A DNA stretch of 64,000 bases from Protonemura montana (Eukaryota; Arthropoda; Insecta; Plecoptera; Nemouridae). Numbering within the stretch: position 1 is the stretch's first letter; the number at the start of each line of letters is the position of its first letter. The translations under genes and the position numbers were made by a program. The notes below the pieces were generated by a model, which did not search any database, was not told where the DNA came from, and saw only the letters and a list, made by a program, of their open reading frames with translations. Below, in pieces: positions 12,352 through 24,565 of the stretch. The stretch covers positions 7,145,660 through 7,209,659 of the forward strand of contig OX387609.1 of the NCBI GenBank assembly GCA_947568835.1, written 5' to 3'.

Positions 12352-13096
12352 CGGTATGAGTCCTTTTGTGTATTTTCAAATTCTCAGATCTTGCAAACAC
12401 TTTGCCACAGCCGGGAAACGGACAAGGGAACGGCTTCTCTCCCGTATGCACACGAATATGGTTCACCAGCTTGTATTTTGCTTTAAACGGGCGCCCATTT
12501 CGGGGACACCCTTGCCAAAAACACGCATGAGTCGTGCACTCCGGTCCACCTACGTGTTCGACTGTCAAATGGGTGACTATTTCATGCATAGTTGTGAAAC
12601 ATTTGCCGCACGTTTTACGCGGCAATCCCTGTTCAGGTTCGATCCACAGACACGACATTTCCGTTTTCACAGGTTGCCGCATGTATCTGAAAAAAGCTCC
12701 GTGATGTGTGGCTACTGGCATCGGATTAGGAATAAACTGGTGATGACTTTGATGGTAATCTGGCCTTCCGTAGACGTCCATTCCTAATCTCATTTGATGA
12801 TTTAGATGATGATTGTGATGGTGGTGAGGTAGATGTCCATGTTCATGTAGAGGTCCTGGGAAGAGTTCGCCGTTCGGGAACTCGTGTTCCCTTCGAAGTA
12901 GAAAGTCTCTGGCTGCGTATCCAGTGTGTGGATTTAGGGGATGGTGTGGTGGCATTTGATAGCCATTGTTTTGATGAAAATGTTGGGGGTCGCTAGGCAT
13001 CGCCGTGGATGTCTGGTGATTTGGCGGCGGCGGACTCATTTTCAACCCCATACTTGCAAGGTGGTGATGAGTAGTGTCCATAAACGGATTCAACAT
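12352..13096 (-). CDS. opa: Zic / odd-paired (opa) zinc-finger transcription factor, first coding exon (partial gene)
   Basis: Nuclear DNA-binding transcription factor of the Zic family (fly odd-paired). The exon encodes 248 residues plus the first base of Gly249. Seen: an N-terminal block with HHHLAS, the Zic-Opa conserved motif [10 protein letters not shown] at 61-70, a His-rich run at 91-97, a SUMO-type VKTE at 143-146, then zinc finger 1 (C149, C163, H176, H181; atypical spacing with the CLW tryptophan), finger 2 (C192, C197, H213, H217; CFW tryptophan) and finger 3 (C225, C230, H243, H247). [12 protein letters not shown] between fingers 1 and 2 matches arthropod opa. Reading ends at THTG with a good donor (CCG then GTAAGT at 12351), phase 1, so fingers 4-5 and the C-terminus lie on later exons outside the window. 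The start is the ATG at 13094-13096 (A at -3); the open frame runs further upstream only to a TTG. Identity is secure; the ortholog name opa is by family. Confidence 0.95.
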
Positions 13097-13700
13097 TTTT
13101 ATAGACAATCAATTAAACCGGATACAATTTGTTTCCGGTTGGCTTTCCGTTCATTTGAGTTACTATCGAAAGGCGTTGTTCGACAAATTTTCGCGAAACA
13201 TCGCAAAACTAATCACGTCACTTTTTGTTTTCTCGAATGATATTTAAGAGTAGCAAAGAAAACTGAATCGTACACCGAATCTCGTACACACACGCAAAAA
13301 AGGGGATAAACAAGCACTCGAAGATAAAATCAGTTTTATCACACGAAACCTTTCACCCCCGTTTTATTTTGGGTAACCCACGGTGAAAAAACTGTCGGGG
13401 TGCTGAATGCTTTCACTGTGGCTAGCTAGGTTGTCTCAGCGGGACTGAGGAGTCTCTCTGTGCTCTCCATGGGTCTCCCCCCTGGTCGATCAGTTGGAGG
13501 TAAGGAGCCCCTAGGCTGCGCTCTGCTATTGGTCAATGGCCTCTACTGTGGTATTGGTGGTACACGATGCGCGTAGTTTTCTATTGGTTGACTTCTAGCC
13601 AATGATAAATTTGGGCTGGACATGGTTTCACACCCTCGCAATGATGATTGTCAATGATCACGGTAGTTTTATATAAGGCGTGAGGCAATGTGGTTGATTG
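13097..13700 (-). promoter_or_regulatory. 5' UTR and promoter region of the Zic/opa gene, possibly bidirectional
   Basis: Upstream of the Zic ATG. On the minus strand TATATAAAAC lies at 13675-13666, about 570 bases before the ATG, and could place a Zic start near 13640. The same motif reads TATATAAGGC on the plus strand and is preceded there by four CCAAT-type motifs (ATTGG at 13528, 13553 and 13583; CCAAT at 13599), a layout that suits a rightward, divergent transcript. A CTCAG/CTGAG inverted pair lies near 13435-13450. The block is richer in GC than the flanks. The transcription start is not proven by sequence. Confidence 0.45.
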
Positions 13701-16700
13701 ATGCTTTGTAAGAAGGCTTTAGATGTATTTTTGGACATAGAGGATGTTTTTCTTTTGGCTGTTTTCATTTTACAAATTTACTTTGGGGATTGTAAAATAT
13801 TTTTTAATGCCAACGCTTCCGAGGAAGACCACTGGTTAATGATTTGTTAATTTGCGTTTTGAGATATTTTTGACAGGGTGGTAATACCTTACATAAATGA
13901 ACCCCATTTTATAGTGCGGTTAGCAATGCCCAATCGCAATGAGTTGATTGTATTCGCAGGGGCGCTCCAACATTTGGTTGAATAAAGAGAGTACATTTGG
14001 TACCAATTGTCAAGTCAAAGAGCAATGCCCATCTTACAAGTGATTTGAATTTACACACTGAGTAATTTAATTAAAGGTCAACGAATGATTTAAATATTTC
14101 TTTGTTTCAATCTAGGTAATGTGTAAAATTAAAAAGATAAAAAAAAAAACTTGAGCAAATATTGAGGTTGCAAAATCATCCACTTTTGGCACTTTTGTAA
14201 ACTTTTTATGAAAATTATGTTATTTCTTTTTGTAAAGAGTGTAGACTGGAAATTATTAACTTAAAAATCCAATGAATGGGCAGGTTGGTTCCAAGGACTT
14301 TAGGGGGTAGCGCATTCTGGTAATTTTTTAAATTTAATTGTGCGCAGTAACACTCCCTTTTTTATACCCTACACATTGGATTATTCAAACACACCCATGT
14401 AGAAATCTGGTTTTATTTGTCATGTGAATACATTTGCTAATCATGTTCATAAGAAAGTGTAACCCCTTCAACGACGACGACTCTCCTTGTAAGTATTTTC
14501 CACGACCATCGAAAGATATACTTCAGTTTTTATTTGTAGCTAAGTAATTTTTTTCCATTCACATGTATGTTTGTGATCGTAGTATAAATTAACTTCCGGT
14601 TTGCTCAAACATATTACAGAATTTCCAATCTAAAGAAAAATGGTACGCACCAAATATTATAACTTTAACGTGTGCAATTGTAACCATAGCTTACAATTAA
14701 AAATCACTGATAATTTTAACATCTTAAAGAATCATTCATATCAATTTTTCAGCAAATACCATTAATGAATAAGTAGATATCTTTTGAAAATAAGAGATAA
14801 TTGTCTTCAGATTCTATAAAAACATGAAGACTTGCTAAATCATTATTGAAATTATTTAGAGCATTCGAACTGGCATAACAAGATCTCCATCTCAAAAGAG
14901 ATGTAAAACAGTGCGTAAATCATATCAGATTGTATAGATTTTTCAGATTAGCTTAGACTAGAAAAATACAAATGAGTTATCCTCTCGGTGAATATGTCAG
15001 TGAAACGCCTTCGTGTCAGCGGGTAGCCAAACCCACAGACGTCGAAGAATTACCCGAATTCCATATACTGACCGCTGCTGCTCACCAAGAAATATGTTTC
15101 TCTAACCACGTCGAATATATTTAAATAGCATTAATGTCAAGTATGTATTTAGTACTTGGCCAACTTTATTATGGGGTAACTTTAATTTTTTTTAATCGAT
15201 AGGTGGTTAGCAAAATAATTGAGTATTTGGTACCTCAAATTTTAAATTGGTATTAATTTTAATAAATTATTCCATTGTTGTACGCAATAATCGCGATAGC
15301 ATATTTTAATACATACAAACATACAAACATACATATTTTAATCATGTTTCGGTAGGAACTAAATTGTATTATAAAGAACTTAAAATTTGTAATAGTAAAA
15401 AAGGCAGTTAAACTTGGCTGAAGACTCGAGAATTTCCACGCAAATTTGAAATCACGAGATTGTAAGAAACGATTGAAAGTGTATGTGTATTTCAATCGTG
15501 CAATAAACTGATTATTATTATTTCTGTTTTATTCCTAGATGCACCAGTGATGAACCAGTTAGTCGTACAGTGATTATTTTCATGATAATCATATCCATTT
15601 TAGTTTGATTCATTTGCGATCTGAAATATCACATTCTTTGGTAGTAGAAAAAGGCTTTCAAATGCCAAGCGAACTCATTTTTTAATAGATATGTATTTAC
15701 AATCAACAATTAAATCGAAAATTTTAGTCAATTGCAAAGTATGCACTGTATTCTCGCTCGAGTTTTGTATGTATATATGTCATATATAAACAATAAGTAT
15801 CTTCAAAATTGAAATACATTTTGGTAATCTGCAAAATTGAAATGCATGTGGCTAATACATTTGGTGAACTATGGATTCTTTGTGTTTTTTACGACATGAT
15901 AGTGAGAAAAAACAAAGAAAATGTGTCTCTTGACACGCGCCCAAACCCTAGATTTTGGTGGGTGAACATATCTGTGGTCTAGACCTTTTGCTCGATGGGG
16001 GGGCCTAGTCTGTGATGATCATAAAAAAAAAACTCAAAATATTTTATTATTATATTTATTATCTTATTGCTTTTATACCTGGCTAAAGCCAGAAGATCTA
16101 TCAAATTTGAAAGATTCTTTTTGGTTTGGCTAGAACTGTCAGTAACAATCGATTTGTTTTACATTTTTGATGAAAAATTATTTGATTCTGTCACGGGTGT
16201 TTACGAACAGGTGATTCTTTTTTTCGTTGGCAGTTTAAAGAAAGATTTTAAATTCGTTTATAATAGATTAAAGATAATAGATTTAGCAAATTTAGCAACA
16301 CGACGATATTGACAACATCCATTCAAAATGAATAATGAAACTATAGGACAAATTGAAAATTCTTGACATTTTCAAAGTTTTTTTTTAACACTTAGTGATA
16401 CAAATGGCTCGATGACCTCTTAACAAAACCTTTATTGCCTATCCGGAGAATCTGGTATTTTAATTTCTATTTTCAAAAAATATCTGAAGCATAGGTTAAA
16501 AGGGCTGATAAGCTTATTGAACTCAACTTTATTGAACCACTGAGAATAGTATAAAAAGTGTGTTTTTTTTAGATAAGACTCAATTATTTGTTCATTCTTT
16601 GAATTATCCGATGCATTTTTTTTAATGATCATGAAGCACGCAGAAAATATCGATACTTTTTTCAAATCCTGTAATTGTGCTAATTTATGTAATAAGTTAC

Positions 16701-18210
16701 ATTCAAATCACTTCTGTAACGAGTGCAAATTACAACAGACGCCTTATATTCTCATGTTAGTTGAAATCTGGATAAATTTAAAACAAATGTCACTTTATAA
16801 TAAATGTAAATCTAAAATGTTGTTACTGTTTTATTGGGAGATCTTATATATTATAAGGTTTAATAAAATGAAATAAGATTATATAAATAATTAAGATTTA
16901 ATAAGATTAACCACTTATAAGCGTGTATGGTTCTGTAAATATTTATAGGAATTAATATGTAATTCTCTGTATAATTTCTACGCAAAATAACGATACAAAA
17001 ATACAGATCGTTCAAATTTCAGAATTCCCGCATTCTTTTCAAAGTGGAGATTTTCTCATTTCAGACATCAGAGATTGAATTCCTTTGTTTCAACGCTCAG
17101 TTGTGTTTTCCAGTAGCAAACGTGCAGTAAATGTGTCAGAAAATGGACACAGCGCCGCTTTGAAGAAAAAAAAACGGTTTGAAATTTGTACAAAAATCGA
17201 CGATAACATTAAACGATTACATAAAACGTGATAATTTCACAAAGAATCGAAAAATTGTTGACAAACAACGACGAAATGTTTGTTGAGTTAATATCATGGA
17301 ACTTGCAGCTCTGAAATTCTCTAAATTTTCGTAAATTATCAATGGCAACCAGAAAAATCGTTCAACTTGATAAAAATGTAAAAAAAAACGCAAGATATTT
17401 TATATTAATGCTAAAAGCCAGTCGAAATTTAAACCTTGGAATCAACTCCGACGATAAGATCAACAAACTTGCTGGTTTGCTCGTTTTCAAATTCGATTTT
17501 TAGAGATCGACGCTCAATATCAAATGTTCTTTCTAAAATGAATTAGAAAAAACAGGAAAAGGGGGCAAATGAAAGCACTCTATTAAAAAAATATAAAATT
17601 TAAAAGTAAAATAGTTGGTAACTTGATGAAAGAAAAGTAAAATTACTTCAGCCACGTTTCTCGCATTTAAATTTGTTTCAAGTCTATGCCATTGTGACAT
17701 TTTCAATTTCAGTTGTTGGGTACTAAATTTATTTTTAGCAGCAAACACCATGTAGGTAAATGAACAGAATTCCACCCAATGTTGGCCTTAATCGTAAGAA
17801 AATAGGTATAAACATTTATGCGGGATGACCATGTTTCTAAATTGAAGAAATGTCTCATCAAAAGTGTGAATAATTTCTAAATTACATGGATTCTCTGTCG
17901 AAAGCAGCGCGAAATTTTCAGCCGCAGTGCGACAGAGGCCATATTGTAGACCCCTCATGAATTCATTTAGTTAATAACTTTAAAAAGATGCATCAATGTG
18001 GATACAGGTCTTGTGTAGACTTTTTAAAAACGATCATATGGCTTAAAAGCAAATAAGCTCAAAAGCACAGCTTTTCCCATGAAAAATTCTAAATTCCAAG
18101 ACTTAGATCTTCCCGCAAACAGCCTGATGATGATTCAAAGTCCACAATTTTCTTTGAATGGATTTTAGTAAAAGTGCATGGATATCAATTAGCTATCTTA
18201 CAAAGTCTAG

Positions 18211-18270
18211 TCAAAAAGTTAACTGCCAGTTAAAATACTCATCTCCATGGTAACAACCAATCAAATGGTT
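18211..18270 (+). repeat. Dispersed CCATGG-core repeat, copy 2
   Basis: Contains GTTAACTGCCAGTTAA, then CTCCATGGTAACAACCAATCA. Related copies lie at 6121, 40875, 53101 (inverted) and 55240. Confidence 0.5.
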
Positions 18271-19176
18271 GCTTATTTAACCGAGCATTATTAAAATGAT
18301 TCAAAACTATTTTTCTGTGGAATTCGTTTCCCATCGCGTTAATCGTTGTTGAAAAAATACCATAAACTTTAATTTAGATGGTGAATTAACGCGGTAGCAG
18401 CTATCGACATATAATTAAGCTGGCAACTTGGGATTTGATCTTGAATGCATAGAGGTTTTAGAGACTAGAGATAAGAAACAACGATTTGTAGGTAATCGGA
18501 GTTAAGCAAAAATCGCTATGATAATCATGTCGCAATGTTCCGTTAAACACCACTTACAATTGGAGTTTTCTTACAAAGAAAAACCATAGCATACCTCAAG
18601 TATACGTTTTTTATCCTGTATTTTGCAAAATCTAAACAAGAAACTTCATTTTTTTCCTGTATACAAAAACCACAGAATTTTTTTTTCTCAGGAAGCTCGT
18701 TTTCTCAGGAATACGGCTAACCCATAGGCGTACAAAAATGATGATTGAAACTTAACAGAGATGTTGTAATACATCCTCAAACTAGCAATTCTCTGCACAT
18801 TAATTGAGTGGCTGGTGCCCGTATGATATGCAGTGCCGCTGAGTGTATCTCCAATTACGAGGTCGCAATGAATACACCCTAATCAAGTGGAGTTAAAGGA
18901 GCAAATTGGCAGCGAAATGGTAGCAATCATGTCGAGAGGTTGGTTTTATTTTCCATTTCCCTCTTGTCTCAATTGCATCTTGATTGAAGAGATGTTGAAT
19001 TGTGTAAGGGAGCAGCTGAATTACCTCAGCCGGTCGACGAATCAATGTTCTTGTTATTTTTATTATTTATTCGTTTAAGACAGATAAGTAAATATTATAA
19101 TTGCATTGTCTGAATTTCTTCACGAGCAAAGAAAATAAATTGTAAAGAAAAAATATAACTTCAGATTTGATTTTTA

Positions 19177-19212
19177 GGGCTTAACGACGCACTGTTTGTC
19201 AGCGGGATTCAT
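19177..19212 (-). repeat. Solo SINE 3' tail
   Basis: On the minus strand GACAAACAGTGCGTCGTTAA matches the last bases of the 5S-derived SINEs, with no recognisable SINE body attached. Confidence 0.5.
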
Positions 19213-21207
19213 TGAGGGGAACTCTGAATATTTTGAGTTTTTCTTGCATAATAAGTACAACTGTACTTTTAATTTCTTATCACTTAAACATATTCAGACC
19301 ACTGGTGATATAATGTGTTTTTATCGCTTTATTTGTTCTTACCTTGATGTATTTAACATCTGTTGGAAATAAAAAAGAACCGCTAAAATGATTGTTAGTT
19401 GAATATCACGACCTTTTTAAGCGGATATTTGTGTATTTTAGTAATTTTTGTATCTTTGGATTCTTAGGATCGACACGATCTGATTGGATACTGAACCATA
19501 GAGTTCTTAGGTTTTGCAAAAGTTTCGTCCTAACATAGACTTATTTCCTGGTAAAAAGGCGGGCAGTCTTATGACACTCAGCGTAATGTTTGGTTGAAAG
19601 TGATAGGTGAGTGGTGACCAAAAAAGTCGGGTACATAGATTTTTGGAATCCTGCAAAGATGCGTTCATGCAGAGGAAATTTCAAGGGACGTCCAAGAACT
19701 CCAAGAAGTCAAATGGAAGCTTGATGGAAAATGAGTCCAAAAACTTTTGAGGCCTCGCGTCGTTTCGCGTCGTATGCACATGAAGATCGAATTTTATAAA
19801 TACCCAAGAAAAGAAAAGAAAATAAGAAATGGATTCAATGAAAAACAAGTAATTATGCTTCTCAATGGTACGTTTTGGGCAAATGTAAGTAGGTATATAT
19901 CACAAGCTTTTCGATAAGATTGTTTCAAACTTAAGGTAATTTATGGTATCTACAGATAGAGATTACGAATAGTTTGTAATTAAAACATGTTAGTAATAAT
20001 TCACTAATGAATCTATTTGTCTTTAAAAATAAGGAGAGCGAATATCAAAATGGCTACTGTGACTTCAAAGAAATCAATAATAGGTGTGGTGTGGGTGTGC
20101 ATGATAAATTCGATCAAGTTTGATTGGACGAAGCTAGGGGGAAAAAAGAGCATACCTCTTTTGAAACTTGCTGGACGGTGAATTGGATTTTTACAAACAA
20201 AAAATACGTTTACGATATTTTTATTATTTTCACATTTGCCGAAATTTAGTGAATCCGGTGCGACCTCTTTTATAGCTCAAAAGTGCAATTGAAACGAACT
20301 TATAATTGGATTTGTATTGTACATGCACTCCCAAAATATAAAATAAAATCTCATAAATCAGGCATTATATAATTGAATTAGTATACTCTTGATATGTTAC
20401 TGTAGATATATATTTATCAATCGGCAAGAGGCGCCAAATTACGGAGAAAGACTTGAAAATTCACGTGAGAGTATCGGATTGAATTTTGCAATGAGCATTT
20501 GAACAGCAATGAGTATTGCATTACCATGGGTAAACCCAGCTGCGTGTCGGCCATGCTAAGATTCTCTCATGATGTTTTGATATTATCTATATGGAAATCG
20601 TATTTTCAAAAAGTATGATAAGCGATCACAGAAGAAAGGGTAAAGGAAGTCACAGAGGAACAATTGGTTAATTACACTGGGGCACAAAGAGGTATCAAAG
20701 AACCAATTAAAAATACTTTTACATCAAGCAATCATATTTTGTGAATGCCTTATTATAAAGGAACTCGATGAAAAGGGTAGTTAATTACAAGAAGATAAGT
20801 CCCTCCCGAAACTAGAAAGGATTTGAAAATGATCACGATTGGTACAAATGTTATTAACTTAATTGAGATTATCTATGGACATTGTTTCTTGATTTTATAA
20901 AGATCTCTAAATGTGATTCGGGATTGTAATATTTTATTCGTGAACTTTAATTTTCTTTAGTCTACTTGTATTCGTTTTCAATGCCATATCTAAATCGAAG
21001 ACGTTGAGTTACATTATCAAAGCAGTAACAAAGTTTTTATAAGTAAGTCTTTTAATCATTGCCTATGTGTATTTGAGCTAGATGCATTTAGGATGCCTGA
21101 AATGGGTAAATGTTTCAAGTTTTGTGATTATTTGGTTATAGAAAAATTTGCAGGACTGCTTTAACCCTTTATAAATTAACAGATAAGTTACGAAACGTTG
21201 GAAAATT

Positions 21208-21306
21208 TAGTTGTTCTTCACTCAGCATTCAAAACCCAGTTCAAAAAGTTTTTGTAAAAATTAGTGCTAAGGTTAGACAAGGTAGACATGAATCTAAAAA
21301 CCATTA
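21208..21306 (-). repeat. 84-bp hairpin-rich dispersed repeat, copy 1
   Basis: Family consensus on its plus strand: GGTTTTTAGACTCATGTCTAC, then TCTAACCTTAGCACTAG, TTTTGACAAAAACTATTTGAA and CTGGGTTTTGAATGCT. It holds two small hairpins (TAGAC/GTCTA and TAGTTTT/AAAACTA). This copy is full length, and its flank continues into TGAAGAACAACTAA as in other copies. Confidence 0.75.
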
Positions 21307-21552
21307 CAGTAACAAAGTCGTACGCTCAAAAACTACTTTAAAAAAACATTATTTAACCTGGTAATCAAAAATACCACTAAATTTTCTTAAAATGTCCATA
21401 GCCAAATACACTAGAGGAGAGAAACCTGAATATTACCACAATAAACATATCAACAAAACAAACAATTTGCAAAAGCTATATCGGTTCAAAATTGTCACTA
21501 AATAGTTATTTTGACACGTGCTATACAATATAGAAGGCCCTTTCACCATCGC

Positions 21553-21582
21553 GGGGGGCCCGGATATGACCATATGCCCCCC
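21553..21582 (+). repeat. GC hairpin
   Basis: GGGGGGC (21553-21559) pairs with GCCCCCC (21576-21582), and inside it ATATG (21564-21568) pairs with CATAT (21571-21575), leaving only a four-base bulge. It stands out in AT-rich DNA. No T run follows that would suggest a pol III terminator. Confidence 0.5.
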
Positions 21583-22456
21583 AAAACTGCATCAGTGTCT
21601 CGTCAGGGTTATATATAGGTTGAACTTAACGTCGATGTTTATGGCTCACTTTACGTTATTCAATAGGAAGGGACTGAAAAGTCAAAATGGGTGGTCGGTG
21701 TGAAGGAGAAAAGGTTCAAATTTCCAAGTAAAATGTTGGGGATCTCTAAAAGTCTATTGAATTTGTTGTTCAATGACAAAATGTCTTGCGACTTTTATAC
21801 CTTTAGCCTGAGGAGCAAAAATATCTGATTATTTGATTAATGTTACCATTATTGGCTGACAATTACTTTCTATTATTGGTCTTAATTCTTTTTAATCTGT
21901 TTAGAGACTCAACTTCCCAATAGCCAAAATATAGCACCTTCACAATGTAAATAACTGATCAAAACTAAAGCATAAATACTATACATAAGTTGTTGGTTTA
22001 TGCGTAAAGACATATCTAATCATTTTCACATTTTAAGACACTTTCGATATTCGATGGGCCTTTTAATGACCAACAATTCATAGAAAAGTGCTTAGTTTGA
22101 TGTGACATTGATTTGAGATCGAAGTTAATGTGCACAGTACTGTAAACAGCTAGAATACCACCCAGAAAATAATTACAGCCCTTCCACAAGCTCAGTAAAA
22201 ATAATAGAGTGGAACTACAGTTTTTTACACATCTATTTCAACCAACTGATATCAGTATACAGGTCACTGAACACGACATATCTCAATTTCATCCAGTGAA
22301 ATCACTGAAATTCAGCGTTTATACTGTTGCTTACATTTCTGCTAAGATATTTTAGAATTTGGTGAGACAGACATAATTAACAGGATATAACTGCAGCTGA
22401 ATGAAAACAGCACTAGAGATTTAATGGGTGGTATGGAGGTATTGAGAACTGATGGT

Positions 22457-22487
22457 ATTTATTTTTTTATTTTTTTATTTTTTTATT
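22457..22487 (+). repeat. Simple repeat (ATTTTTT)n
   Basis: Four units of seven to eight bases built on ATTTTTT. Confidence 0.8.
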
Positions 22488-24473
22488 AGTCTAGATTGAT
22501 TGATATACAATATTAGACAAGTCAATCAAATTCATATAAAAAAAAACATCAAAAACAATAAACAATTACGCAACAATATTGATCATTGTATAATAACAAA
22601 ATAAGGAAATGGTGTGTTCAAAAACTCTGTTACAGAATAAAAATAACCTTTAATTAAAAATGCTTTTAATGGAGTAAAAAATTCTTTATGACATTTCTTT
22701 TCCTTTAAATACAATTGTAATTTGTTAAAAAGTTGTATTCCAATAATAAAAACCCAAATATCTAGGTATTGGGGAGGTAATGAGGGGGTCATGCACTTTA
22801 ATCGTCATTTCCCCGAAGTCAAATTCTAGTCAGCGACTAAAAAAACCAGAAAAAAAGGTAACTTTGGTCACCGCCTGACTCACTAGCTGACAGTGACTAT
22901 CTGAACCAATCCAGATAAAACAACGATGGCTTTTTATAATCAATCATCGATCAGATTTGAAACAAATGGAAACTTCCTGAAACTTGCGATACAAATCAAC
23001 AACTATTACGTCGTGAAATGTTTTTCGGTTTTGCTCTGTGTTGAAGAGGTTGTCGGCCTCTAATATCTTCAGAAGATGTTAATAAGAAATAATAATAAGA
23101 AATGCTTTTATTCGTCCTGATTGATAATTTTACAATAATTTCAAATCATCAAACATGAGTTGGTATACATTGTGAGAATTTGATGGTTATTGGAAGGAAA
23201 ATTTTTAAAACATTTGAGAAATGTCGTAGAGAGCTTTTTATTTTTATTTTTATATTTTCTTGTTCTTTGTTATAAACTTTTCACGTCACTTTGCTTTGCT
23301 CAGACGTATCATTGCAAATTTGATTTCGAGTCGCCCACAGCGTGTCAAACTAAACTTTTAGCTAACCTTCCGTAATTTTGGTTCAAGTATTAGAATACAG
23401 AAAATACGCATTTTTGTGCTCTGTAATTTTACTCACAAGAAAAATAAATTCGAGATGCGAAAATTTATGTCATGTCACAACAATCATGAAAGAAAACTAT
23501 GAACATTAAAATTAATTAACTCATTTGAAGTTTCAGATTTTTTGTATGTATCATTGTGATGTATTGAATGATTAAAGATTCAGATTCAGTTTAAAGAATA
23601 AAAAGTTTAATAGCTTAGGATAGCCATTAGAATAGCTAAATAGCTTATCTCAAATAGTTACGAATAAATACTCTAAATCGCACTAAGATTATAAAGAATG
23701 TAGTAGCTACATTACTGCTGACTTGATATCATTTTTTTAAGTTCATTTGTCATTGAAATTGTCACTGAAAGTAAAATATAATTAGACTTTCGAAACTCTT
23801 TCAGGGAACACTTTCTAGCATCCGTAATGGAATTTGAAAATATTGATCACGAGTAAGAATTCCATGCAATCGAATGCAATGCAAAGTTTGAAATTATTCA
23901 TTTAGGGCCGAATGTGTGATGGAATAATAGTTTATTATTACATTTCAAAAACAACAAAACATAGATGCGTTTCAAAGATTGTAAAGGGAATATTTGTTAT
24001 TGTTTGCAAGTTTAGTGCATTAGATAATGGACGATTGTTGTCCACAACTTTAAAAAGAAAAAGTATGTCCACATTATACTTTCAGTCATAAACATGCGCT
24101 TTGAGAAGAAGATTATTCTAAGGTTGGCATTTTTATGGTGTCATTTGTGTCGATACAGTTTCTAGGTGAAGGAAATCATTGGAAGGCAATTTTTTACTTC
24201 AAGAGTAGAATTTAGAGATCACCAAATAGGCTTCAGACAACAGAGAATTTCTCCACAAAAACCTTAACATTCTCTCTTATTTTACTATGTATTTGTCAAC
24301 TTTTAGACCCGGTTTATATGAAGATATTTCAATGTAAATATCCACGGAAATGTGAGTTTTTACTCTTAAAAATTAACAATGGTTTTAAGTACTAGAATAT
24401 AAGAAAACTATGGTAAGTTTGTCAAATTGGTCTACATACCAATTTGATATATGCAATAAAGTTCATGTACGTT

Positions 24474-24565
24474 ATGGTTTTTAGACTCGTGTCTACTTCA
24501 TCGTAAAGTAGCACTAGTTTTGACAACTTTTTAAACTGGGTTTTGAATGCTACGTGAAGAACAAC
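24474..24565 (+). repeat. 84-bp hairpin-rich dispersed repeat, copy 2
   Basis: Full-length plus-strand copy, from TATGGTTTTTAGACTCGTGT to AACTGGGTTTTGAATGCT and on into the family flank GTGAAGAACAACTT. Confidence 0.75.

Noticed and set aside
12356..12787. 143-residue plus-strand open frame
   Set aside because: It is antisense to the Zic zinc-finger exon; GC-rich conserved coding DNA leaves the opposite strand open. No domain or splice support.
13094..13108. Zic start four codons upstream
   Set aside because: That codon is TTG, not ATG; the first ATG at 13096 matches Zic N-termini.
12941..13240. Plus-strand open frame overlapping the Zic start
   Set aside because: Antisense shadow of the Zic N-terminus and 5' UTR.
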